Made by a program: the position numbers and the translations under genes. Source: Neotamlana sedimentorum (GTDB taxonomy: Bacteria > Bacteroidota > Bacteroidia > Flavobacteriales > Flavobacteriaceae). From it: a stretch of DNA of 64,000 bases. Shown piece by piece: positions 10,714-19,750 of this stretch. Within the stretch, counting starts at the first letter, position 1. Each line of letters starts with the position of its first letter. The stretch is taken from positions 434,001-498,000 of the forward strand of contig NZ_JTDW01000001.1 in NCBI RefSeq assembly GCF_000943565.1, in the 5' to 3' direction. Under the pieces are notes generated by a model that had not been told where the DNA came from, searched no databases, and saw nothing but the letters and a program-made list of their open reading frames with translations.

Positions 10714-11853
10714 ATGCTAAACATACGTTCATCACTACTAGTTATTTTAATGATTCTGTTACATTTTAATTGTTCAAATAAAAAAAAGCCGGTTACTCAT
10801 TTAAACAAAACTTCAGTGAAAACTAAAATTATTCCTTTAACCATTGGAACTTATACCAAAGAATCGAGAGAAGGTATTTATCAAGCTGATTTTAATGTTG
10901 AAACAGGAGAGATATCAAATTTAAAATTACTGGCAAAGGTTCAGCAACCGTCGTTTTTGGCATTAACTAAGGATAGAGAAAAACTTTATGCTGTAAGTGA
11001 AATAGATGAAGGTAAGCTTAGTGTTTATATAAAGAACGAAGATGGAAGCTATGGGTTGAATCAAGAAATTTCAACCGAAGGCTCTACCACTTGTCATGTC
11101 ACACTTAATAAAGATGAATCGTTGGTTTCGGTTGCGAATTACAGAAAGGGTAGTATTACAGTTTATAAAAATAGTAGTGATAAATTAGAAACTTTAGCAT
11201 CATTTAAACACGAAGGTTCTAGTGTACACCGCAGACAGCAGGAGCCGCATCCGCATAGTACTTATTTTTCAAAAGACGAAAAATATATTTACGTGCCAGA
11301 TTTGGGTACCGATGAAATAATGGCGTATCCAATTGAAAACAAAAACGTATCGCAAGGTAAAGTAGCTTTAAAAATGGCTCCAGGTGATGGTCCTAGGCAT
11401 ATGGCAATGCACCCAACTAAAAACATGTGGTTTGTGGTTGGCGAACTTAGTAACGTAGTTTGGAGTTTGGTACCTAATTCCGATGGAACATTTCAAGTTT
11501 TAGATAAGCAAAATTTGTTGCCTGAAGGTGTTAAAGGACGAAGCTCTGCCGCCGATATTCATGTGTCGCCAAATGGCAAATATTTGTATACTTCTAATCG
11601 AGGGCATAAAGACAGTTTTCATTGTATTTCGGTATTCGAAATATTAGAATCGGGTAAATTAAAAGCTATCGAACATGTTTCCAACGGTATCAATCAGCCA
11701 AGGAATTTTAGTTTGTCTCCCGATGGTAAGTTTTTGTTGGTTGCCAATCAGTACGGAGAAAATATTATTGTATTCAAAGTAAAGGAAAACGGAACACTAG
11801 AGCTTACAAAGCATGCGATAAAAATAAGTATGCCAGCTTGTTTAAAGTTTTAA
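10714..11853 (+). CDS. Lactonase family beta-propeller lipoprotein (6-phosphogluconolactonase-like)
   Basis: A 379-residue protein with a lipoprotein signal (HFNC, Cys20). It has the seven-bladed lactonase pattern: IGTYTKESREGIYQADFN at the start, QQPSFLALT, EPHPHSTYFS, PGDGPRHMAMHPT and QPRNFSLSPDGKFLLVANQ. Family members hydrolyse sugar lactones. A periplasmic location excludes the usual cytoplasmic 6-phosphogluconolactone role, so a free sugar lactone such as fucono- or galactonolactone is more likely (inference). It is embedded between a GH117-like gene and a sulfatase (4 bp gap), so it belongs to the PUL transcript. Some members of this family have other functions, and the substrate is unproven. 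Confidence 0.8.
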   Translation: MLNIRSSLLVILMILLHFNCSNKKKPVTHLNKTSVKTKIIPLTIGTYTKESREGIYQADFNVETGEISNLKLLAKVQQPSFLALTKDREKLYAVSEIDEGKLSVYIKNEDGSYGLNQEISTEGSTTCHVTLNKDESLVSVANYRKGSITVYKNSSDKLETLASFKHEGSSVHRRQQEPHPHSTYFSKDEKYIYVPDLGTDEIMAYPIENKNVSQGKVALKMAPGDGPRHMAMHPTKNMWFVVGELSNVVWSLVPNSDGTFQVLDKQNLLPEGVKGRSSAADIHVSPNGKYLYTSNRGHKDSFHCISVFEILESGKLKAIEHVSNGINQPRNFSLSPDGKFLLVANQYGENIIVFKVKENGTLELTKHAIKISMPACLKF

Positions 11854-11857
11854 GAAG

Positions 11858-13270
11858 ATGAAGAAAATTGTTTTTATAGCATACTTGATTTTGTTGAGTT
11901 CGTGTGCTTTTAGTCAAAAAAATAAAAGCCAGAAGCCAAATTTCATCATCATTTTTACCGACGACCAAGGGTATCAAGATTTGGGTTGTTTTGGTTCGCC
12001 CAATATAAAAACCCCGAACATCGATAAAATGGCTTCCGAAGGTATGAAATTCACGAACTTTTACGCTCAAACCGTTTGTGGTCCTTCAAGAGCAGCATTA
12101 ATGACAGGTTGTTACCCAATGCGAAATGCGCGCAATGATAATGGCGATAATCCGCATCCTAAATTAGCATTAAGTGAAGTTACCATTGCCGAAGTTTTAA
12201 AACCTGTTGGTTATAAAACAGGAATGATTGGAAAGTGGGATTTGGCAGGACATAATCCAGAAAAATTTAATCCAGATTTACTGCCTATGCATCAAGGTTT
12301 CGATGAATCTTTCTTAACTCCAGGAAGTAACGATGCCAGGGTGCATTTAATTAGAAATAATAAGTTGATAGAAAAGAATGCCGATATGTCTACGTTAACT
12401 AAGCGTTATACCGATGAAGCTTTAGGTTTTATTGAAAGGAATAAAGAGGATTCGTTTTTTCTATATCTAGCACATACCATGCCGCACACCAAATTAGCAG
12501 TTTCTGATACGTTTAAAGGAAAATCTGAAGGTGGTTTGTATGGCGATGTTATTGAAGAAATCGATTATAATGTAGGACGAATCATGGCTAAATTGAAAGT
12601 GTTAGGTTTAGATAATAATACCTACGTTATTTTTACTAGCGATAACGGGCCATGGTGGATTAAAAAAGATCACGGAGGGCATGCCGAACCTTTAAGAGGC
12701 GCAAAAACATCGGCTTGGGAAGGCGGGTTCAGAGTGCCTGCAATTATACGCGCACCAGGAAAAGTGCCTGCTGGAAAAACTTCAGAAAATATGGTGGCTA
12801 CTATCGATTTATTACCAACTATTGCAAAAATAGCTGGAGCAGAAGTGCCAAAAGATAGAGTGATTGATGGTGTCGATGTTTCAGAGATTATCCACGGGAA
12901 ATCAAAGGAATTGGGTAGACCATTTTTTTACTACCAACATCATATTTTACGTGCCGTTAGAAAAGGAAAATGGAAGTTGCATTTACCGCATCAACCTAAA
13001 ACCAATTCTATTGTTCATAGAAAATGGCCAATACACAGTGCTCCAAAAGACAGGGTTGAATTTACCAAACCAGTGCTTTATAATTTGGAAGATGATATAG
13101 CCGAAACTATCGATGTTTCTAGCGAAAACCCGCAAGTAGTTTCAGAATTACTGAAACTTTTAAATTGGGCAAAAAAAGACATAGGATATATAAATAAACG
13201 CGGTGAAAACGCAAGACCCGTTGGAAATGAGCCTTATCACACACCTAATGATTTGATACCTCTTAACTAA
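11858..13270 (+). CDS. S1-family sulfatase (CGPSR active site)
   Basis: A 470-residue exported sulfatase. The N-terminus carries a signal ending SSCAFSQ, which could be lipoprotein (Cys16) or type I. Motifs in order: FTDDQGYQDLG with metal ligands Asp35-Asp36, C-G-P-S-R starting at formylglycine Cys74, GKWDLAG in place of the commoner GKWHLG, and FTSDNGPWW. The His-to-Asp change in GKWDLAG sets it apart from five of the other six copies. It is the first of three tandem sulfatases and starts 4 bp after the lactonase gene. The sulfate ester position is unknown. Confidence 0.92.
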   Translation: MKKIVFIAYLILLSSCAFSQKNKSQKPNFIIIFTDDQGYQDLGCFGSPNIKTPNIDKMASEGMKFTNFYAQTVCGPSRAALMTGCYPMRNARNDNGDNPHPKLALSEVTIAEVLKPVGYKTGMIGKWDLAGHNPEKFNPDLLPMHQGFDESFLTPGSNDARVHLIRNNKLIEKNADMSTLTKRYTDEALGFIERNKEDSFFLYLAHTMPHTKLAVSDTFKGKSEGGLYGDVIEEIDYNVGRIMAKLKVLGLDNNTYVIFTSDNGPWWIKKDHGGHAEPLRGAKTSAWEGGFRVPAIIRAPGKVPAGKTSENMVATIDLLPTIAKIAGAEVPKDRVIDGVDVSEIIHGKSKELGRPFFYYQHHILRAVRKGKWKLHLPHQPKTNSIVHRKWPIHSAPKDRVEFTKPVLYNLEDDIAETIDVSSENPQVVSELLKLLNWAKKDIGYINKRGENARPVGNEPYHTPNDLIPLN

Positions 13271-13282
13271 AAACTAATAATT

Positions 13283-14704
13283 ATGAATTATAAAAAATTA
13301 AGCATCATATTATTGTGTTTGTCCGGTGTAATATTTAAAGCTTTTACACAAGAAAAACCAAACATCATTATTTTGTTTGCTGATGATTTAGGCTATGGAG
13401 ACTTAAGTTGTTATGGGGCGCAAGATGTAAACACACCTAATATTGATCAGTTGGCTAAAGAAGGCTTGCGATTTACCGATTTTCAGGTAGCATCATCCGT
13501 TTGTAGCCCATCACGAGCAGCATTGCTTACAGGTCGTTACCCGATGCGAAACGGATTTCCTGTGGCTCAAGGAAAAATAGAGAAACACAAAGATTATGGC
13601 TTACATCCTGACGAAATAACCATTGGCGATATACTTTTAAAAGAAAAGTATGCAACATTGGCTATTGGGAAATGGCATTTAGGCTTTAATAAAGGACATC
13701 AACCTATAGATCACGGATTTCAGCATTTTTATGGATTACAGTCCAATTGGCATACCAGTCATCCAGATTTAGATGATGTTTATAGTGACAATAAAGTAGT
13801 AAAAGAAAATGTAGCTTTTGAAACTTTAATAGGAGATTATACCAATAAAGCTATCGAATATATGGAAGAAAATAAAGAAAATCCATTTTTTCTGTATTTA
13901 GCTTATCATTCGGTGCATTCACCTATCAAACCTAGCAAGGAATTTATAGGAACTTCAAAAGGAAGTTTGTACGGCGATTATGTTCAGGAGTTAGATTACC
14001 ATGTTGGTCGATTTATACAAGCACTTGCAGATAAAAAATTAGATAAAAATACCATTGTTATTTTCTTGTCAGATAACGGTCCAGCTATTTGTCACTTTGG
14101 AGGTTCTGCAGGAGCTTTAAACGGAGGAAAATATACGACTATGGAAGGTGGCTTCCGCATTCCGGCCATCATTAAATGGAAAGGAAAATTTGCAACAGGA
14201 GTAAATGATACGTTTTTATCATCTATGGATTTATTGCCAACATTGGCTTCTTTGGCTGGAGCAAAGCTTCCAAAACATAGAGTTATTGATGGAAAAAATA
14301 TTACTTCAGTTTTAAAAACGGGAAAAGGCGAGTCTCCACACAAATATGTGTATTATTATAATGGAATTAATTTACAAGCCATTAGAAAAGGAAAATGGAA
14401 ATTGCATTTACCAAGAACCTCAGATGATCAACCTTTTTGGTCTAAAAACAAAAACGAAAAGCCATTTAACGGAAGTAACTTAAAAAATATTGGGTGTAGA
14501 GGATTGATTGCTTTAGGTCGCCCGTTATTATTTAATTTGGATTTGGATATGGGCGAACTCACAGACATTTCTAAAAAACATCCAGAGGTTTTAAAAGAGT
14601 TGTTAAACGAAGCAGATAAAATAAGAAAAGAACTAGGAGATATAGATGTTATAGGAACAGACCAACGTGTGCCACCGTTTGAAAATATTCAAGAAAAAAT
14701 TTAA
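13283..14704 (+). CDS. S1-family sulfatase (CSPSR active site)
   Basis: A 473-residue secreted sulfatase with a signal peptide to about residue 23. FADDLGYGDLSCYG carries the metal ligands, and VCSPSRAALLTGRYPMR places the formylglycine Cys at 74. GKWHLG and LSDNGPA follow, then GGFRIPAI. The C-terminal part has LQAIRKGKWKLHLP, a common sulfatase C-terminal block. It is the second of three tandem sulfatases, with 12 bp to the gene before it and 10 bp to the true start of the next. It is clearly divergent from its neighbours, so different sulfate positions are likely attacked. Confidence 0.93.
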   Translation: MNYKKLSIILLCLSGVIFKAFTQEKPNIIILFADDLGYGDLSCYGAQDVNTPNIDQLAKEGLRFTDFQVASSVCSPSRAALLTGRYPMRNGFPVAQGKIEKHKDYGLHPDEITIGDILLKEKYATLAIGKWHLGFNKGHQPIDHGFQHFYGLQSNWHTSHPDLDDVYSDNKVVKENVAFETLIGDYTNKAIEYMEENKENPFFLYLAYHSVHSPIKPSKEFIGTSKGSLYGDYVQELDYHVGRFIQALADKKLDKNTIVIFLSDNGPAICHFGGSAGALNGGKYTTMEGGFRIPAIIKWKGKFATGVNDTFLSSMDLLPTLASLAGAKLPKHRVIDGKNITSVLKTGKGESPHKYVYYYNGINLQAIRKGKWKLHLPRTSDDQPFWSKNKNEKPFNGSNLKNIGCRGLIALGRPLLFNLDLDMGELTDISKKHPEVLKELLNEADKIRKELGDIDVIGTDQRVPPFENIQEKI

Positions 14705-14714
14705 ATCGAAAACC

Positions 14715-16295
14715 ATGAAAATAAAATTAGGAATATCACTAACAATAAGTGTTTGTTTGTTTTTTATAAGTAGTATTAAAAACATTCAAGCTCAAGAAAA
14801 ACCAAATGTTGTTTATATTTTGGTAGACGATTTAGGTTATGGCGATTTAGGTTGCTACGGCGCTACCAAAGTAAAAACACCTAATATTGATAAACTAGCC
14901 AACGAAGGAAAAATGTTTACCGATGCACACTCGGCTTCTGCTGTTTGTACACCGTCTCGTTATGCTTTATTAACAGGGCAATATCCTGTTCGTGGTAATA
15001 ACGGAAAAGGCATTTGGGGGCCTGCTGCAGTACCATCGGAATTATTAATCGATACGGAACAAATGACCATTGCAGATGTATTTAGAAATAGTGGTTATGC
15101 TACGGCAGCTTTAGGGAAATGGCATTTAGGATTTAAAAAAGGAAAAAATGATTGGCAAGAACCTTTAAGTCCAGGACCAAACGATTTAGGTTTCGATTAT
15201 TATTACGGAGTACCCTTGGTAAATAGTGCACCACCTTATGTATATGTTGAAAATACTAGTGTGGTTGGAAGTGATCCAAATGATCCGTTGGTTTTTGTAG
15301 GTAGAGGAAAAGACGAAGAAGTTACTCCAATAACACCAATTCCGCCTGAAGCATCTCAAAGAACACAAAATATGTTTAATGGTGCTGTTGAAGCACATAA
15401 ACTGTACAATGATTATACCGTAGGCCAAGTGTTGGCTGGTAAAGCTGTGGATTGGATCACAGAAAAAACTTCAGTAGAAAATAATAATCCTTTCTTTTTA
15501 TATTTTGCAACGACGCATATTCATCATCCTTTTACTCCAGGAACTAATTTTCAAGGAAAAAGCGATGCCGAACTTTATGGGGATTTTATTCAAGAACTAG
15601 ATTGGATGGTAGGTCAAGTAACGTCTACCTTAGAAAAACAAGGTGTTGCAGACAATACTTTAATCATCTTAACGAGCGATAACGGTGCCATGTTAAATTT
15701 AGGAGGTCGAAACGCTGTAAAAGCAGGACATAAAATTAATGGCGATTTATTAGGATTTAAATTTGGTGTTTGGGAAGGCGGACACAGAATTCCATTTATA
15801 GCCAAATGGCCAGGGAAAATAAAACCAGGAACAGTATCCAATCAATTAATTTGTAATGTAGATATGTTGGCAACATTTATGGCTGTTACAGGGCAAAACC
15901 CGAACAGTTTAGAAAATTCAGATAGTATAAATGTATTACCTGCATTTATCGATAATCCTAGTGAACCTATTCGAAATGAGTTACTTCTTGCACCGCATAA
16001 GTCTACACATTTATCGCTTCGTAAAGGAAAGTGGATGTACATTCCAGCAAAAGGAAGTGGTGGTTTTGGTGGGTCAAAGCCACACCATCACGCATGGGGT
16101 GGAGCACCAGCAGTAAATTTTGTAGGAGGAAAAAATAGCGACATAGAAAACGGAAAGCTAAAAGAAACGGCTCAAGTGGCCCAGTTGTATAATTTAGAAA
16201 ATGATAAATATCAAACTACAAATGTGTACAATCAATTTCCTGAAGTAGTGAAAGAAATGGAAAGCATTTTAGATACTTATAGACCTAAAGAATAG
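14715..16295 (+). CDS. S1-family sulfatase (CTPSR active site)
   Basis: A 526-residue secreted sulfatase. I place the start at the ATG at 14715 because it begins a normal signal peptide (MKIKLGISLT to about residue 27, QAQ). An upstream in-frame ATG at 14667 would overlap the previous gene. LVDDLGYGDLGCYG provides metal ligands, and AVCTPSRYALLTGQYP puts the formylglycine Cys at 78. GKWHLGFKKG, LTSDNGA and GGHRIPFIAKWPG follow. A His-rich segment, KPHHHAWGG, occurs in the C-terminal subdomain. It resembles the first sulfatase around the active site (DAHSASAVCTPSRY). It is the third of the tandem set. Confidence 0.92.
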   Translation: MKIKLGISLTISVCLFFISSIKNIQAQEKPNVVYILVDDLGYGDLGCYGATKVKTPNIDKLANEGKMFTDAHSASAVCTPSRYALLTGQYPVRGNNGKGIWGPAAVPSELLIDTEQMTIADVFRNSGYATAALGKWHLGFKKGKNDWQEPLSPGPNDLGFDYYYGVPLVNSAPPYVYVENTSVVGSDPNDPLVFVGRGKDEEVTPITPIPPEASQRTQNMFNGAVEAHKLYNDYTVGQVLAGKAVDWITEKTSVENNNPFFLYFATTHIHHPFTPGTNFQGKSDAELYGDFIQELDWMVGQVTSTLEKQGVADNTLIILTSDNGAMLNLGGRNAVKAGHKINGDLLGFKFGVWEGGHRIPFIAKWPGKIKPGTVSNQLICNVDMLATFMAVTGQNPNSLENSDSINVLPAFIDNPSEPIRNELLLAPHKSTHLSLRKGKWMYIPAKGSGGFGGSKPHHHAWGGAPAVNFVGGKNSDIENGKLKETAQVAQLYNLENDKYQTTNVYNQFPEVVKEMESILDTYRPKE

Positions 16296-16324
16296 TGAAT
16301 AAATAGTATAAACATCAATTGAAA

Positions 16325-18706
16325 ATGAGTACATATTTAAAAAGTATTTATAGTTTTTTATTAATTGCTTGGATAAGCAGTCTTCAAGCTCAAGATATTT
16401 ACGTGAGCCCTAATGGTTCAGATAGTAATAGTGGGGATAAAGAACATCCTTTGGCAACTTTTAGTGCAGCTCAAAAAAAGGTAAAAAACTATGCGGGTAA
16501 GCAAACCATCACAATCAATTTTACAGATGGTTTGTATTATCTTCCTGAAACTATCGTGTTCACTGCTGAAGATTCAGGTTCAGAAAAACATCCTATCGTT
16601 TACCGTGCTCAAAATGAAGGAGGTGCTATTTTAAGTGGTGGTGCTGCGTTGGATTTGAAATGGGAGTTTTATCGCGATGGAATTTTTATGGCAAAAACGC
16701 CTAAAGGTTTAAAAATAGATCAGGTGTTTATTAATGGTGAAAACCAAAGAATGGCGCGTTACCCTAATTACGATGCCGCTAAAAAAGCAGAACCTTACCA
16801 AGGTTATGCAGCAGATGCATTTTCGAATGAGCGTGTAGCGCAATGGGAAAACCCTGAAGGTGGTTATATTCATGCCATGCATCGTGCCAGATGGGGAGGT
16901 TACCATTATCGCATCACTGGAAAAGAAGGAGACAAATTAAAATATGAAGGTGGTTGGCAAAACAACCGTCAAATGGGGATGCATAAAGAATACCGCATGG
17001 TAGAAAATATTTTTGAAGAATTAGATGCCGAAGCAGAATGGTACCATAATGCTAAAAAAAATACCCTTTATTACAAACCTAAATCTGGTGTAGATTTAAA
17101 CAAAGCAAAAGTTGAGGTGGTACGTTTAAGACATTTGATTGAATTTAAAGGCACTGAAAAAAATCCTGTAAAAAACATCACCTTACAAGGTTTTGTAGTT
17201 CGCCATGCAGCTAGAACTTTTATGGATTCTAAAGAACCTCTTTTACGTTCCGATTGGGCAATTTATCGCGGAGGCGCTTTCTTTTTAACAGGCACAGAAG
17301 CGATTAAAATTCTAGCTACAGAGTTCGATCAAGTAGGAGGGAATGCCATTTTTGTAAACAATTACAATCGTAATACTTTAATCAAAGGATGTCATATTCA
17401 TGATACCGGAGCAAGTGGAGTTTGTTTTGTAGGCGACCCAAATGCGGTTAGAGATCCATTGTTTGAATATCACGAAACCAACGACTTGTCAAAAATAGAT
17501 CGTACTCCAGGACCTAAAACAAACAATTATCCTGCAAAAGCTGTGGTAAAAGATTGTTTAATTCATGGTATTGGTCGTACAGAACGTCAGCCAGCAGGCG
17601 TACAAATTTCTATGGCGCAATTTATTACCGTACGCGATGTTTCTATTTACGATTGTGCCCGTGCAGGAATTAATATTAGCGAAGGAACTTGGGGAGGTCA
17701 TTTAATAGAAGGGTGCGATGTTTTTGATACTGTTTTAGAAACCCACGATCATGGATCGTTCAATTCTTGGGGACGAGATCGTTTTTGGCATAAAGACCGT
17801 CAGCTTTCACAAAAATTTATAGATGAAGAACCTAATTTACCTTATTTAGATGCTGTAGAAACCACCACTATCCGAAATAGCAGATGGCGTTGTGACCATG
17901 GATGGGATATTGATTTAGATGACGGTTCTAGCAATTATGATATTTATAATAATGTCATGCTGAATCATGGTTTAAAATTACGTGAAGGCTTCCGTCGCCA
18001 TGTATGGAATAATATTACGGTAAATAATGGTTTTCACCCGCATGTTTGGTACAACGGGAGCAAAGATCAAGTGTATAGCAATATCTTTATGTCTGCCCAC
18101 AAACCTGCACGCATGAAAGAACCTTATGTAAATGAAACCAGTGTAGATCGTAATTTTTACGTAGCTGATAAAGCTCAAGTGATGAAAATTTCCAATACTT
18201 TAGGTTGGGATCAAAATTCAACGTTTGGAGATCCTATGTTTATTAATCCTGAAAAAGGTGATTTTAGAGTAAAAGAAAATTCGCCAGCTTTAAAAATAGG
18301 CTTCAAAAATTTTCCTATGGATCAGTTTGGTGTTAAAAAGCCATCTTTAAAAGCTATTGCGCGTATTCCAGAAATGCCAACTTTAATATCATCTAAAGAG
18401 AAGAATGAAAGTGAAGTTGATAAAAGCATAACATGGCAAGGCGCTACGTTTAGCAATTTATCAGGTCAAGAATTTTCAGCTTTTGGAGTGAGTAAAGAAG
18501 AAGGCGGCGTTGTGCTTTCAGCTATTTTAAATACAAGTCCTTTGGTAAAAGGAGGTCTTTTAGAAGGCGATTTAATTCAAGCTGTAAACGGAGTAAAAAC
18601 GACTAACGTAGCTCAATTTAATCAAGTAACTAAAAAGCTAAAAGGAAAAGTAAATTTAAAAGTAGTTCGCAATCAGCAGGTAAAGCAAATCAAACTAAAA
18701 ATATAG
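16325..18706 (+). CDS. GH141-like right-handed beta-helix enzyme with C-terminal PDZ domain
   Basis: A 793-residue secreted protein with its start at the ATG at 16325; the TTG two codons earlier adds nothing. The signal peptide ends at LQAQ. The N-terminal block DIYVSPNGSDSNSGDKEHP and then INGENQRMARYPNYD are typical of the GH141-type parallel beta-helix group. That group includes a founding alpha-L-fucosidase/xylanase and members in fucoidan loci. DHGWDIDLDDGSSNYDIYNN forms a conserved rung rich in acidic residues. The last 90 residues (NLSGQEFSAFG to the end) look like a PDZ domain, with LLEGDLIQAVNG. PDZ fusion is unusual for a glycosidase. Family placement is by pattern only. Confidence 0.72.
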   Translation: MSTYLKSIYSFLLIAWISSLQAQDIYVSPNGSDSNSGDKEHPLATFSAAQKKVKNYAGKQTITINFTDGLYYLPETIVFTAEDSGSEKHPIVYRAQNEGGAILSGGAALDLKWEFYRDGIFMAKTPKGLKIDQVFINGENQRMARYPNYDAAKKAEPYQGYAADAFSNERVAQWENPEGGYIHAMHRARWGGYHYRITGKEGDKLKYEGGWQNNRQMGMHKEYRMVENIFEELDAEAEWYHNAKKNTLYYKPKSGVDLNKAKVEVVRLRHLIEFKGTEKNPVKNITLQGFVVRHAARTFMDSKEPLLRSDWAIYRGGAFFLTGTEAIKILATEFDQVGGNAIFVNNYNRNTLIKGCHIHDTGASGVCFVGDPNAVRDPLFEYHETNDLSKIDRTPGPKTNNYPAKAVVKDCLIHGIGRTERQPAGVQISMAQFITVRDVSIYDCARAGINISEGTWGGHLIEGCDVFDTVLETHDHGSFNSWGRDRFWHKDRQLSQKFIDEEPNLPYLDAVETTTIRNSRWRCDHGWDIDLDDGSSNYDIYNNVMLNHGLKLREGFRRHVWNNITVNNGFHPHVWYNGSKDQVYSNIFMSAHKPARMKEPYVNETSVDRNFYVADKAQVMKISNTLGWDQNSTFGDPMFINPEKGDFRVKENSPALKIGFKNFPMDQFGVKKPSLKAIARIPEMPTLISSKEKNESEVDKSITWQGATFSNLSGQEFSAFGVSKEEGGVVLSAILNTSPLVKGGLLEGDLIQAVNGVKTTNVAQFNQVTKKLKGKVNLKVVRNQQVKQIKLKI

Positions 18707-18713
18707 GAATGCT

Positions 18714-19697
18714 ATGATGCAGAAGGTAAAGACGTTTAGAGGTATTTTAAGACTTATGTTTTCAATTTTCTTATTGGTGACTTTTAAAATCGAAGCTCAA
18801 AATATAGAAAATGTTACGGTAACTTATTCGGTAGTTACAGGCATTGGTGAAGAAGAAGGTGTAATGCGTAGAGACCCAAGTGATGTTATTAAAGTGAATG
18901 ATTTGTATTACGTTTGGTATTCCAAAGGACCAATAAAAACAGGGTACGATGCTACGGTTTGGTATGCAACGTCTCCCGATGGATATCAATGGACAGAAAA
19001 AGGGATGGCTTTAGCAAAAGGAAAACCAGGTTCTTGGGAAGCAGGTAGTGTTTTTACGCCTAATATTATGGTGGCAGAAGGAAAATATTGGCTTTTTTAT
19101 ACAGGAACATCAAAAAAATACGGAAAAGGATTTAATCCAGATTCCAAAATTGGATTAGCCGTTTCCAATTCTCCTGATGGGCCATGGGAACGATTGTTCA
19201 CAAATCCAATTTTATCAAATAGTAATCATCCAGAAGATTTTGATAGTCATTTGATTGATGATGCTTGTTTGATTGCGAGAAATAATCAATATTGGTTGTA
19301 CTATAAAGGAAGAAAATTAGGGGAAAGTCCGCATTACACAAAAATGGGTGTAGCCATTGCAAATAAGCCCGAAGGACCTTATGTAAAATATAACGGAAAT
19401 CCTGTGATAAAAGGAGGTCATGCCGTTTTAGCGTGGCCAAAAGGAAAAGGTGTGGCAGCCGTAATTGGTAAAACAGGTCCCGATGAATTGCTACGGGCGG
19501 TATTGTATTCCGATGATGGGTTTCATTTTAAAAAAACGCATCATGTTGAAAATGGGCCAGATGCAGGAGGTGCTTATAGATCCAATAATTTTTTAGATGC
19601 TGGAGATGCAGCACCTATTAATTGGGGTGTTGAAATTGAAAGTACCGATACGTCTTTGCCGTTTTTACATCGTTATGATTTAAATTGGGGCAACTAA
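18714..19697 (+). CDS. GH117-like propeller glycosidase, second copy
   Basis: A 327-residue secreted protein with a type I signal (FKIEAQN, about residue 29), not a lipoprotein like its 9.65 kb relative. It shares MRRDPSDVIKVNDLYYVWYS with Asp54, LIDDACLI with Asp182/183, and KGGHAVLAW with His236. The position after the His is Ala237, where the other copy has Glu265. The His proposed as acid in GH117 enzymes is kept. The gene follows the GH141-PDZ gene by 7 bp. It is probably a paralogue with a different linkage or subsite preference. Fold is clear, specificity is not. Confidence 0.68.
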   Translation: MMQKVKTFRGILRLMFSIFLLVTFKIEAQNIENVTVTYSVVTGIGEEEGVMRRDPSDVIKVNDLYYVWYSKGPIKTGYDATVWYATSPDGYQWTEKGMALAKGKPGSWEAGSVFTPNIMVAEGKYWLFYTGTSKKYGKGFNPDSKIGLAVSNSPDGPWERLFTNPILSNSNHPEDFDSHLIDDACLIARNNQYWLYYKGRKLGESPHYTKMGVAIANKPEGPYVKYNGNPVIKGGHAVLAWPKGKGVAAVIGKTGPDELLRAVLYSDDGFHFKKTHHVENGPDAGGAYRSNNFLDAGDAAPINWGVEIESTDTSLPFLHRYDLNWGN

Positions 19698-19750
19698 CTG
19701 ACATTAATTTAAAAACAACTAAACCAAAATAATAAGATATTAAACAAATA

